NCBI RefSeq assembly: GCF_026210795.1
Contig: NC_089442.1
Location: 2,480,001 to 2,544,000 of the forward strand
From: Rhizophagus irregularis
Lineage: Eukaryota; Glomeromycota; Glomeromycetes; Glomerales; Glomeraceae
DNA length: 64,000 nt
Direction: 5' to 3'
This document shows positions 45,135 through 56,699 of the stretch, piece by piece (position 1 is the first letter of the stretch; each line of letters opens with the position of its first letter). The notes under the pieces were generated by a model. That model searched no databases, was not told the origin of the DNA, and worked only from the letters and a program-made list of their open reading frames with translations. Both the position numbers and the translations under genes were made by a program.

Positions 45135-46017
45135 CTAGTGTTTGTATCTGAATATCATCTGGATAAATAAATCCGTCTCTGTTAAGAATTTTCAAATCTG
45201 GTTATCTGATAAAATATTTTTTACAAATCCGGGTATCTATCCGGATTAATCCATGATCTTTGTGGATATCTAACGGGTCATTAGCGAGTTTATACCTGGA
45301 TAAAATCTGTGAACTTAATATAATTTATTGTATTTATGCATATATCATTCATTTAATATTGTATAATAATTTGTAAATATAAAAAAAAAAAAAATTTATC
45401 TCAAAATATGAATTTATTTGTGTAATTTATATAAGGTATAGTTTAAACATCAATAGGAGTAGCAGTTACTTGTTGAGCTGGAGGGTGAATATTAGCAAAA
45501 TGGTGACTATTCCGTTTTAAGAACATAACATAACTAAATAACTCAGGTTTCATTCGTGTTCTCTTAACAGTTAAAAGATTTTCCACGTCTGAGAACAGTC
45601 GTTCTGAGAGAGTAGATGCCGCATTTGGAGAGGGAAAAGAAGTAATATCATTTTAGCGTTTACTAGAAAATAAAGTATTACAAATGACGATAAGCAAGAT
45701 AAAAGTGGTTTAATGCGTTTTAGTATTTTTATTACTTGGTAATTCATGTGGTGAAACATTGAATATTGAAACAATTATTACTATATTGGTGCAGATTGGC
45801 ATTTAATATTTCTTAAAATATATTGATCTGCTAACATAAATGGATATCTGGAATTCTGGATAAATTACATAGGTTAACGGTTTATATCTGGAGGATCCGT
45901 TTAGACTAAAATTATATATGGATAACGTCAACTCAAAAAAACCTTTATCCAGATACCTACTTCTTACTGAATATCTATCAATACAACCAGATTTGCTATA
46001 TCCGGATACAAACACTA
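45135..46017 (-). mobile_element. hAT transposon remnant
   Basis: The ends TAGTGTTTGTATCTGAATAT and (reverse complement) TAGTGTTTGTATCCGGATAT are bracketed by ACTGATAC (45127-45134) and ACTAATAC (46018-46025), an 8-bp duplication with one change. Subterminal ATCCGGATA / TATCTGGATA motifs occur at least six times. It is internally deleted, leaving only the end of the transposase gene. Confidence 0.82.
45443..45653 (-). pseudogene. hAT transposase, C-terminal dimerisation segment
   Basis: On the minus strand the frame reads DITSFPSPNAASTLSERLFS, then NLLTVKRTRMKPELFSYVMF and LKRN before a tail ending PIDV and TAA (45443-45445). SERLFS, KRTRMKPE and LKRN are the conserved blocks of the hAT dimerisation domain. 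The rest of the enzyme is deleted. This is the only hAT protein evidence in the window. Confidence 0.8.
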
Positions 46018-46429
46018 ACTAATACTGTTATTTTGGAGAAAATATATCGGTATATCAAATTATCGTTACATAACTGTCATCAGTGAATCATAATGCGGGC
46101 TAAAATCCAATTCTTGCCAGCATTATATAAACTCTGAATAGCTAATATATTAAAATATCATGTAGTTTGGATGGAACCTTTATGTTAATTCTGGCCAAAT
46201 TCATAGTATTGACTTGAATTAATGCCAGTGTAACTTAAAATATCAGTACATTTTATTATGTATTAATTATAAAAGAGCAAAGAAAAGTATCAATACATGT
46301 TACATTGTGAAACCATATATAATATTGGTACAACGAGATTTTTTTATTAATTGTGAAATGGGATATAGAAAATTTATCAGTACAGGCAATTATTGGTACA
46401 TAGGATATCGGTACATAGAAGTCTGACTG

Positions 46430-46935
46430 TACTCACTTTTTTTGCCTGTAAGGTAGATCCTACGATGTAGATGTGGACCTCTTTGTAAAGTATATTTGAA
46501 TTTGAATACACGAAAAGTTTATTAAGGCATTTTAATTACTTTTTATTTTTGTTTTTGCTGGAATTAGAAAATTTTTGATTTTTTTATCCGTATCATAATA
46601 GGTCCTATGGTAGCCTAACTAAGAAAGTAGAGCATTTGCTAAAAATAATCCATTTCACATGGTCCACCTATTGAGTTAAAAAAACTACCTGACAGTGCAT
46701 ATGTGGGGTAATTTTATATTATGACGAGTAATTTGATAATTAATAATATTAGATAAGATATAGTTTTATATATTTTACTTTATGTAATTATGAATTATAA
46801 TTTGTTTAATAAATTATCAAATGCGCTGCAGCAAAAAAAAAAATATATATATTAGTATTATTCAGGATCCTGATACAGAGTCAAACTTCCGATTTTTGCA
46901 AAATACCCAGGGTACTGTAGCCTGCTATATACAGT
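46430..46935. other. AT-rich DNA with one lone MITE end
   Basis: No gene. TTAGTATTATTCAGGATCCT at about 46853-46872 is a single terminus of the GGATCC-type MITE family. Confidence 0.5.
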
Positions 46936-47874
46936 ATATATATATATATAATGTAAAATTATAAAAAAATGTTAAACCATTTTTTTTTTACATTACTAAT
47001 AAGAAAAATGTTTCAGCGTTTTTTTATATAATAATATTAAAACACTAAAAACATTTTTTTGCATTACTATTTACTATTAAGATAAAATATTTCAGCATTT
47101 TTTTATGTAAAATTATAAAAAAAATGGTGAAATATTTTTTTTTGTATTAGTTATTAATAAAAAATGTTTTAACATTTTTTCATGTAAAATTATAAAAAAA
47201 GGCATTATACCATTTTTTCTTAATATTAATTATTATATATAATTTATTTTTTTAACAAATAAACATCAGGTTTAACATTTTTTATTTTTTTTAACTAAAA
47301 AATGTCAGATTTGATGTTTTCATTAAAAAAGATGTTTTTATTAAAAAAGATGTTTATTTTTTAAAAAAAACAAAAAATATTAGATTAGATATTTTTCATT
47401 AAAAAAAATGTTTTTTTTTTATTTTTTTAACTACCATATACTTCCAAAATTAAGCACCCCTTTTTTTGACCGTAATGCTGGCCAGTAACATCATAACGTA
47501 GGCCAAAATTTTCATAATTCTGGTCAAGGATGCTTATTTTTAGGGTGCTTAATATCAGAAGTATATGGTAAAAGTGTCAAGTTTGACGTTTTTAATTAAA
47601 AACCCCATTTTTTTATTATCTTTTTTAATAAAAACTTAAAAAATTCAGGTTTTTTATTTTTTAATGAAAAAATACCAGATTTGACATATTTTATTAAAAA
47701 AAGACTTTATTACATTATTTTTAATTAATTCTGATATATGGGTTAAACAGGTCAAATGGATTAGGTCAAACTGTGACCTAACTTGAGATCGGATCATAAA
47801 TTTGATGTCCTACCCAAAATTTTCAGGTCAACTTGATGGGTCACTTGAATTGATCTAATCTGTTTAGAACACTA
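46936..47874. repeat. Truncated hAT-like hairpin element
   Basis: The right end (reverse complement TAGTGTTCTAAACAGATTAG) matches the 39425-42709 family. Subterminal GGTCAAA / GACCTAAC motifs lie at 47745-47850. Hairpins of ATGTTTCAGCGTTTTT type and GTTTTAACATTTT type fill 46960-47400 and 47590-47700. The left end is lost in a (TA)n run near 46936. Confidence 0.6.
47434..47568. repeat. 135-bp MITE inside the hairpin element
   Basis: The ends CCATATACTTCCAAAATTAA and (reverse complement of the right end) CCATATACTTCTGATATTAA have TA flanks on both sides (47432-47433, 47569-47570). Non-coding. Confidence 0.75.
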
Positions 47875-48763
47875 ATTATGAGTTTTGGAAATTAATTGAA
47901 GACCTATTTTTATTTATAGTATATTTATCTTTAACTTAATTCTAATGTCATATATTTTTTTTGCCATATAATTTTAATGTCTCAGACTTCTAAGTGACTT
48001 AACAAAATAAAATTAGTTTAGATTAAAGAAACATTATATATAATGATATTATTGATATTTGCAAATATAAATTCTATTCCTGTTATTATATATCTTCTTT
48101 TTAGTACTTTTGACAATTTTGATTTTCTTATCCTTTTTTTTAAAAATTAGTTTAGATTTAAGTATTAATCTATTAGTCTTTAAGTCATTAGTAAAACAAA
48201 TTTGCAAGTAAAATTTTTTTTACTTTGATTTGACTTTATTGATAAAAAAATTGGTAATTTCTGTTTTTTTTGAATATTTTTTTTCTTGCACTTACATCTT
48301 AAAGGTATAATAGGTGGTATGAATAATTCTGTTATAGTAGAAAGTTGTACTAATTATGATTGATGTAATATTATGTTATTAGAAATTATTATATCTAGTA
48401 AATCTGACTCATTATCTAGTAGATTAGCATCATTTAAAAACTTACTATATCAGTTACATTATCTTAAATCTTTGATTGGTTGAATATTGTTGATCATTTT
48501 ACTTAAAAGAATTTAGCAAAATTGTTTTTTACTATATTAAAAGCTCTATAGACAATATCTTTAAAAGCTATTTAATAGAATTCCTTATACCAGATCAGAT
48601 ATTATATATTTCATTAATATCAGCAGTATCAAATTTACTTATATATATATACAAAGTTTTCTGTTATAAGTTTTTTATTTTATATTTTTAAATTGAAAAT
48701 TTTTTTTTAATTTAATTATTTATATTTTATTTAAATAAATTTTGCTTTATATACTATATTATA
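47875..48763. other. AT-rich intergenic DNA, nothing recognised
   Basis: No reading frame of protein character and no repeat border detected. Confidence 0.5.
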
Positions 48764-49421
48764 CATGCTGTCTAAATTATTATTTTTTTTTTTTGCTGTA
48801 GTACATATAGATCTTTATTAAGATTTTAAGAAAAAGTTCATATAATACATATAAAACTAATATAAATCCTAATTTAGGAAAGAACTACACCATCCACTAA
48901 CTTTGCAAGTAAGTCACACAGGTATCACAGTTTATCACTTAGGTTGGGAGGAGTAGGTCCACCTTTTAGGTATCCTTTTTTAGAGGGGTCTCACTCCTTT
49001 CAGACTACACTATGAGTGCCCTCAAGGACTCACTGCTGCAGACAAAATCCATTCAAACCAATTGAAGTAAAAAAGGCAATAACAAAAAGTCGTGGGAAAA
49101 AAAAAAATCAAAACAGGGGTAACTAAAAAAAAATTAGTATTCTATAAATACAAAATCTACTATATATAGTGTCTACTACAATTCTACCTATAGTCACCAA
49201 GACCAAGCAGTCGTTCTATCAGTTTTCAAGTCTTCTTAAATTTCGGCTAATAAAGTAAATTTTCCAGATTCACTACCATCCAAACGCTGTCTAAATTATT
49301 TTAGGATGCTATAATTACAATTTTTATATAAATGCTAGATAATTTGGAATGCCATAATTGAATTTAAAATTTTACTTATAATTATGGCAGTTCAGAATAA
49401 TTTAGACAACATGTATATACT
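48764..49421. repeat. Small MITE interrupted by a SINE-like retroposon
   Basis: The ends ACATGCTGTCTAAATTATT and AATAATTTAGACAACATGTA are inverted repeats. Without the retroposon at 48782-49285 and one duplicate the element is about 140 bp. Confidence 0.6.
48782..49285 (-). mobile_element. SINE-like retroposon or processed RNA copy
   Basis: On the minus strand this 504-bp segment ends with an AATAAA signal (about 48818), then about 13 adenines (48782-48795). It is bracketed by a 15-bp duplication GCTGTCTAAATTATT (48767-48781 and 49286-49300). It is clearly more GC-rich than its surroundings and has no open frame. GGTTTGAATGG near 49060 is only weakly like a pol III box B, so a tRNA origin is not shown. 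It may instead be a reverse-transcribed non-coding or 3' UTR RNA. Confidence 0.7.
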
Positions 49422-50669
49422 GTATTTTTACAATTTTATATATTAAGTATTTAAACTACCCTAGATGACTTTAAAATAGTTAAATTATATTTGAAATTAT
49501 TTGAATTTTTAATCTAAAATATATTAAATTATATAATTACTTTAAGTTTTTTTACATAAAAAAATATTTCAAATCTAAAATTCTTGCTAAAATTACATTT
49601 TTTTAAAAATCAATTTAGGGGGTTATTTATAGTTTAAATACAATTTAAATTTAGAATTAAATTTAATAAAAAAATATATATATATAAAAATAGATTTGTT
49701 AAGTAAATTAAAATTAATATTTAAAACTAATTTTGGTACTTTAAGTAAATTTGCAAAACATATAAAATATATAATATATATTTCTTTGAAATTATATTTA
49801 TTAAAAATTTTTTATAAGAATATAAATTCATTTTAATATATAGGTACATTTACAGTGGACTTAATATTAATTAATATAATTGAAATCACATTAATAAATA
49901 GTATTACATGTATATTAAAAAAAAAAATAAGAATACAAATTTAATTTCTAAAGGTAATTTTAAAAATAAATACAGTAGTTGTAATTCTAATAAATAATAT
50001 CTAAACAGTCAAAATAATAATAGATGACATGATTATAAAAGAATGAATTATATTATAAATAAATAATTTAAAATTTCGAAATTTTGAATTTTATTTTATT
50101 AAAATCTTTATATAAAAAATTTGATTATTTACATTTACTTAAAAAAACCATTTTTAATACAAAAAACTTTTTTTTTTTGCATTTTTGCATATTTTTTAGT
50201 ACTTTTTATTTGGTCAAATCAAAAATTTTTTTATGTGATAGAAGTTAACTGCAGTGAAATTTAGTAATAAATATACTTAAAATTGCCATAATACACTTAA
50301 ATTATCCGAAAATTAAATAGTTACCGATTAAGTATAATTTAATTGCTTTTATTTTTTGCGATTTCTGCAAATAATTCTAAGATTATCTATTAGCATAGAT
50401 AATATACTGAAATTAGTTTTTCACCTGAAGGTGCAATGAAATTGTCAAAAAATCCTTAGATACAATTTCTTACTACTTTGTACTAGTATTACTACAAGAA
50501 AAAATTAAGTAACAAACTATTGTGTTGGTTTTGCTATTTATGTATCATTATTTGATCGAAAATAATATTTAATAATATAGTGTCTGCTTACAATCTATTA
50601 TAATATTGTTTCTTTGTTAAATTTCTAATGCGCAAAAATTCTTTTGCCTATTTAGACTCCGGCCTTGAA
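49422..50669. other. AT-rich intergenic DNA, nothing recognised
   Basis: No gene or clear repeat border. The last few hundred bases are the 3' flank of the minus-strand gene at 50670. Confidence 0.5.
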
Positions 50670-52223
50670 CTAACCAAATTGCCATAATTTGCTAAAAAAA
50701 ACTTTCATACTCTTCAGCGTATCACCATTACTAATTTTAAGATTTGGCGTCACAGGATTAGGACGTGGTTTGGAAGCAACAATATTTTTCCGTGAAGAAG
50801 CATATTGCACATTTGTCTTTTTGTATCCCAAAGAATTATCGACAAGTTTAGAATCTCTTATAATGGGCGTTAAAATAGAAGATGGTTGTTCATTACAAAT
50901 AATTGTTACATCCGGTGTTGTTAATATTGTCCTAGAAAGCAAATCAAAACGTTAGATCATTTTAATAAACAAATTTAAAATAAATAATGATCCTTACGCA
51001 TTAGAATTTAAAAGTTGTTCTTGTGAAGGTTGTGAAGGTTGTGAAGAAGGACCTCCTTGTAAAAGGGTGCTAAAATCAGACGGCAAAATAGTTTGGTCTT
51101 GAACAGGTTGTCCTTCCATTGTTGGTGAAAAACCAGTACGTTGTCCCATTGTCGGGTTTACCGGGCTCTGACTTCTAATAGTTGAAGTTGATATTGGACT
51201 AGTTGGACTCTGAGTACTTTGAAAACCATTCGATGATAAATTAGATTGTTGTTGCCGTTGTGAGTTTTGATAATTAGTAATACTAGACGAATCCATCAAA
51301 GGCCGCTCCTGCCGTCGTCCATTTTGATGTCCATTTTGAAATCCATTCTGGTGTGAATAATTTCCAGTAATCATAGCTTTTTCTTGTTCTTGCTCCTTTT
51401 CTTTTGCAACTTGATTAACAATATCAGTAAAATTCAAGTTAGGATCAGCCATTGTACGATGTAAAATTTCGTCTTGGGATATTAAAACATTCCTGGACCT
51501 TTCACTATATAATTAAAAATGAATTAAAAAAATTATAATATTGCTTTGAAAAAATAAAAACAGCAAATACATACGGACGGAAATAAGGTCCATTCGTCAT
51601 TCTTCTATTAATTCTGCCCATTGCCTAGATTAATCAAAAATTGAACAATTATCATATCAAACTGAAATATGTTCTTCGCAACAATGTCCTACCTTTGCAG
51701 TATTTATAATAATAGGTTCATGAACTTTCTTTACTGGCGGATCGATGACTTGCTGAATATTAGAAATATGCTTACAATCATCACATGTGTGTACATGTCC
51801 ACAAGTAGTACATCTGTGGGTCGGTTCGTAGTTGTTTCTATTAATAGCCGAACCAGACGGAACTAAGTTTAAAGGCGTGTTAATTGAGTTCTGTGTATTG
51901 AAGCTGTCCAATACAGGTGCTGATTGAACGAACCGAGAGGTTGAAGAACTCAAACTCAGCGAGTTGTTAGTTTGTAACGTTGTAGGTACTTGTAATTGTT
52001 GCAAGAAATTAGTACTGGTTTGGTTTCTATCTGATAATATTGAATTTTGTAAAGGGCTTGTAGTAACCTGTGGAAAGTTACGATCAAGATTATTCGACTG
52101 ATTCCCATTATAATAAATCGAATTTTCTGATGGAGTTGAAGTGTGTGGAAGGTTATTTGAGGTTGTCGATCGGTTCGAAACAACAAAAATAGAATTCCTC
52201 ATAGGGCAAGGTGACAGGTGCAT
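50670..52223 (-). CDS. Unknown 449-aa protein with a Cys/His cluster
   Basis: On the minus strand the exons are 51693-52223, 51575-51624, 50998-51504 and 50670-50931. They close in frame to 449 aa. The start is the first ATG of the frame (MHLSPCPMRN). The N-terminal 140 residues are Asn/Ser/Thr-rich and disordered in character. A compact cluster THRCTTCGHVHTCDDCKH at about 144-161 (CxxC, H, CxxC, H) could bind zinc. A basic segment, MGRINRRMTNGPYFRP, and a short Glu/Gln-rich stretch follow. A Gln/Ser/Pro-rich tail and a conserved-looking end (TTPDVTIICNEQPSSILTPI onward) finish it. I cannot assign a family. A transcriptional or RNA-related role would fit the composition but is not shown. Confidence 0.75.
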
Positions 52224-52316
52224 CTTTTTTTTGTTTTTTTTAAAAAAACGCAACGATTTGAAACTAAATTTTGTAGAAGTGCAATAACAATTTTTCTGTT
52301 AAAAGGCTTATAATCA

Positions 52317-52328
52317 TATCACGTGATA
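52317..52328. promoter_or_regulatory. Perfect palindrome with CACGTG core, upstream of the 449-aa gene
   Basis: TATCACGTGATA lies about 95 bp upstream of the start codon at 52223. It has the form of a bHLH (Cbf1-like) site. Confidence 0.45.
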
Positions 52329-52682
52329 ACATGTAAATTAAATATCTAATTACACGTTATCATTCAGGATGATAATTTTTTATTAGGTAATTAGCAAATT
52401 AAGTCCCTTTTATTTCATTATTTAGGAACCCATGAAAATAATAATAAAATAATAATAAAATATCGTTAATTGTGGTTTAAATTAGGTTTACATGTGATAT
52501 ATATATACTGCGGATTTGAAAATAATCTGCCAGACCCGACACCCCCAACATCATTATCTAATTTGTCAAAAAAGGTAAAGAAAAGAAAGGAAAAAAGGAA
52601 AGAAACCTAGAAAGAAAGTATAAATATTTACAAATATAAAGTAAAAAAAAAAGAAGCTAATCTGAATTTAGACTAATTATAA

Positions 52683-55192
52683 TTATTCAACCAATTCAAA
52701 CTTTGGCTTCTTTCTAGACCGTTGATTTTGATTATCATCATTGCCTTCCAAATAACGAGTTCCATTATTAGAAGTGTTAACTACATTGCTCACCATTTGC
52801 ATATAGTCATCACCGCTCAAAACTGTAAAAGGATATGAATTATCTCCAGCCATAGCTAATGAATTTGATATCCAATTTTCACTAAGATTATCATCAGTCA
52901 AGTCTGAAGAGATCAAGCTATTATTGGGTATAGTTGCTATTGGTCGGTCAGCAGTTCCCAGAGGCCTAGGGATATTTTGGAAATTTGGCATGACCTTTAA
53001 ATGCATGCAATATCTTTCTAGCATCGATAAAAGATTCGCTTTTGTGAATGGTTTGGCAAGAATGTCGTTCATTCCATGAGAAAGATATTTAATACATTCT
53101 TGCTTAGTTGTGTTAGAAGTCATACTTATAATAGGAGTGTTAGGATCAAATCTTCTTATCCGAGTCGTTGCTTCAACACCTACATGATAAATACAAACGT
53201 TAATATACGAAATCGAAGTAATTATGAAATATCAAATATAACAATATTAAATAGTATTACCATCTAAATTTGGCAATACAATATCCTGAAAATTTTAAAA
53301 AATAGAATAAAAATAAAAAAACTTAATATACATATTTGCTTATAAATAATAAGTTAAAAAATTAAAGGATTACCATTAAAACAAGATCATATTTTTCGAA
53401 ATTCATTTTATTAACAGCACTTATTCCATCAACAGCGATATCAATAGCGCAACCAAAAACTTGTAAAAACTTAGAACCGATATTTTGATAGACGGCATCG
53501 TCATCAACAAGAAGAACTTTAGGAGGGACAGACCATGCTGGCACAAAAGTACTGCGGTGAACACGCATAGTATTTGAGGCTCTCTGCGGAGAGGTATTAT
53601 CAATATGTGGAATACTAGAATTACCATTATTATTTGAAATAGCAATAGGTAATGGAGACGATTGTGACTGTCTCGGTGTTAAGTGACCCACAGTAAGCAC
53701 AGTAAGACCGTTATCTGAAGGTTGCAAATTTATCATTGTGTCAGAGATATTTTGTGAATATTCATTCGATATGTTAATTGTTTCTGCAGACTGAGATGCA
53801 ACTGAAATCGATTGGGGAGAAATATAATTTTTCGGCGATACTGATTCTGATGAAGCAGAAGTGTTTATATTTCCAATATTGTCATCAGAAAGATTTGATC
53901 GTAATGTCAATAATTCTAAAGGTTCATTCGACGTAATTGCGCTAGAATCTGACAAGGATGAACCGGAATTGTTCATTTCGCTGTTTGCAATATGATGTAT
54001 TGATTGTGCTCGACGAGAAATCTCATTCATCTGATCAAAAGAAGCACGGGCAACTTCAGTGTATGAGTTAATAAGTTTTTGAGCTTGATCTGAAGGAATA
54101 AATGGAGTCGTCATGTTCTCGCCGGACGTGCTTGAATGATGACCATTATTATAACTTCCAGATTTTTCTTTATGAGAATTAACAAGTGTAAATATTTTTG
54201 TTACATTTAAAATAGGATTTATAAAAATTTGTCCCACCTGCTTCCAAATTCACCAAGTATTGCACCAAATTCTGCATTAACTGATCTTGCGCAATCATAT
54301 TTTTTTGGAAATTTATCAAATCTTGGATTACCGAATGATAATTCTTGCTTAAAGCATGTAAATGATCATTCATATTCGTTTGCAATTTAGTTAAATTATT
54401 AACTTGAGATTGGAGTTCAGTTATATGTGTCATATTTGAAATATCGTTAACAGTGTTGGATACTAGTTTTTTCTGATTAGCTGGCGTCTTCCTCTATTAA
54501 AAAAAAAATTTTTAAATTAATTCCTGCTATTAATTCCTGCTATTAATTTATATGGATTCAAACATTTCGGTACCTTAATATTGTCTAATTGATCTCTTTT
54601 GTCACATTGAAATTTTGGATGATGGAATTCCCAAGCCTAATAGAAAATCAAGTAAAAAAGTAAGTATTAATTCTAAACCACTTATATTTACAAAAAACAT
54701 TATTAATACCTGTTCTCCATATGGCGAATTTGAGTCGTCAGAATTCCTGATTTTATGAAAATCATATTTATTAAGCTGCCGAACGAAACTTGCAAAGTTT
54801 GAATGTTTGAAATGTCGAGGTAAAATTGTTTTCGTAAATGCGTCAATTTCCTATTTTATAATATTAAAAGGTTAGCTTTAAATCAAACTTGAATATATGT
54901 GATTTTATATATACCTTAACCACAAAACTGTCTCCATTTATTCCCCATGATACAATATCACTATAAGATTCATCCTCCAGCATTCTTAAAAATCAGAAAA
55001 AGTTTAAAATGTTAATAATCGATCGGAATTGAATTTATGAGGAAGAAATATGTTACAAAATCGCGCATTGCTACAGTTTTTGCTTAAAAAGATTTTATTT
55101 TAGGTAATCTGATAGGACTTGTAGAAAATGTATATATTATCTTACTTGAAGAGCTTCTTGACAAAATCTGGACCTCCGGAAGTATTACTCAT
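52683..55192 (-). CDS. SKN7: Skn7-type transcription factor (HSF domain plus response-regulator receiver)
   Basis: Fungal Skn7/Prr1 proteins are nuclear response regulators at the end of a His-Asp phosphorelay, acting in oxidative, osmotic and cell-wall stress. On the minus strand the exons are 55146-55192, 54915-54984, 54710-54850, 54574-54636, 54238-54493, 53374-54167, 53261-53285 and 52683-53179. They close in frame to 630 aa. The HSF DNA-binding domain is about residues 8-107 ([43 protein letters not shown]). A coiled coil follows at about 120-190. A disordered Ser/Asn-rich linker leads to the receiver domain, about 407-525. The receiver has acidic residues at LLVDDD (414-416), phospho-acceptor Asp458 in [11 protein letters not shown], Thr486 and Lys508 (AKPF). 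All catalytic receiver positions are present. It is divergently placed to the CobW-type gene. Confidence 0.95.
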
Positions 55193-55438
55193 GATTTTGC
55201 TTGGATTATGTATAATCAATATTTCAAAGTTGTTTAAACTTCTCACAAAATTTTGCTTAAATTTTAACGTGTTTTTGTGGAGTAAAAATAATGGACGAAT
55301 AGAAAGTAATGCATGATGCGTTACACATGGGAAATGGCTAGAGTCCGTTTAATGCGGCCGAATTCCTTTTCCATTTTTTTGTGTGACATTAAACGAATAA
55401 TTTTAAATGTATACAAGATCACGAAGTTTTAGGACAAA
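55193..55438. promoter_or_regulatory. Divergent promoter region, SKN7-like / CobW-type genes
   Basis: 246 bp separates the two start codons, so 5' UTRs and control sites of both genes must share this space. I see no clear TATA box or CACGTG. A less AT-rich stretch (CCGTTTAATGCGGCCG, about 55345-55360) stands out. Confidence 0.5.
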
Positions 55439-56699
55439 ATGCAAACTAGTTCTCAGATCCAAAACTCTCCAATTCCTGTAACAGTATTTACAGGATTTTT
55501 AGGTGCTGGTAAAACTTCAATAATTCTTTCGTTACTACCGCGTGTTCCAAAAGGATATAAACTTTGTTTGCTAAAGAATGAATTTGGCGATGTAAAAGGT
55601 AAAAAAGTCTATTAAAAACTTTTTCTAGTTCTTAAAAATTATTAATATATTTAACTGTTAACCAAAGTGGATAGCTCATTGGCACAAGGTAGCGACCTTG
55701 CAGTGCAAGAGATGCTAAATGGTTGTTTATGCTGTGTGTTGGTCGGTCAAATGAAATTGGCTTTAATGGAACTTAAAGATAAATATAATCCTGATCGCAT
55801 AATTATTGAGACAAGGTAAAGACAATGAGATTATTCATAAGATAACCGAGTTATATAATTAATTTCAATTATGTAGTGGATCTGCATTTCCGGCACCTAT
55901 TGCGTGGCAAATCCGTGAAATGAAAAATGAAGGATTCACATTAGATAGTATTATAACAGTAGTCGATTGTATAAATTTTCGTGGATATGAGGACACGAGT
56001 TATACAGCTAAGATGCAAGCTCAATATACAGATATAATTTTACTTAACAAGCATGAATTGGTATTTTTTTTTTTTTAAACTTGAATAGGTTTATTATTAA
56101 CATGTAAAAATAGCTTATTAATCTGTTGATTCTTATAGGTAAGCGAACATGAACTTGATATAGTTATTGACCATATAAATGATCTTAATACCGATACACC
56201 TAAAATTAAATGCGAAGGTAAAAATGGCGTTTCGCCAGATCTTATATTTGGAATTGATACAAAATTATTTGATTTAGCAGCTAAATCTTCTGAGCTTATC
56301 GATCCAAGAATTGAAAATCATCATCAAAATGAAATTGATTTGATTCAAGTCATAATGACCCGTCAATCGTATTCATTAATTTCTCCCTATACAAAAAAAC
56401 ATTTTGAGACCTTTCTTGAGTCCCTTTCAAATAATGATATTTATCGATTAAAAGGTTTTATTTGGTTAACGCAAGAACATAACAAAGAAGAAATTAGTCA
56501 GCTTTATATTGTTAATCATGCATTTGGACGATATACTCTTACACCAATTCAAAGGTCGTTAAATAATTCTGATGATGAACTCATTTTAATAAAGATTACA
56601 ATAATGGGCATAGATTTAAGAATGCATTTGCAACAAATCAAAGCCGGACTTTGTATTAATGATGAACAAATTACTTTACATCTTGCTCATAAAAGTTGA
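55439..56699 (+). CDS. CobW/ZNG1-type G3E GTPase, metal chaperone
   Basis: G3E-family GTPases of the COG0523/CobW group deliver metals, typically zinc, to client enzymes. Exons 55439-55598, 55668-55815, 55877-56060 and 56139-56699 close in frame to 350 aa. The P-loop GFLGAGKT is at 19-26. The NEFG motif is at 47-50. The CxCC metal-binding motif (GCLCC) is at 72-76. The family ETSG motif (IIIETSG) follows near 100. The guanine-recognition motif is degenerate (LLNKHEL in place of NKxD). A CobW C-terminal domain covers about 230-345 (LKGFIWL). All elements needed for GTP and metal binding are present except the exact NKxD. Metal specificity cannot be read from sequence. Confidence 0.92.

Larger units (their letters stand above)
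45111..46429. mobile_element. pogo-like MITE hosting a hAT remnant
   Basis: The left end CAGTCGGACCTCTATATACT and the right end, reverse complement CAGTCAGACTTCTATGTACC, are flanked by TA (45109-45110, 46430-46431). Removing the nested hAT element leaves about 430 bp, without coding capacity. Motifs of the TATCGGTAC / TATTGGTACA kind recur inside. Confidence 0.75.

Noticed and set aside
39037-47874. 39037 arm and 46936-47874 as two halves of one split element
   Set aside because: Both break at (TA)n runs and belong to one family, but the outer flanking 8-mers (TTCTTAAG and ATTATGAG) do not match as a target duplication.
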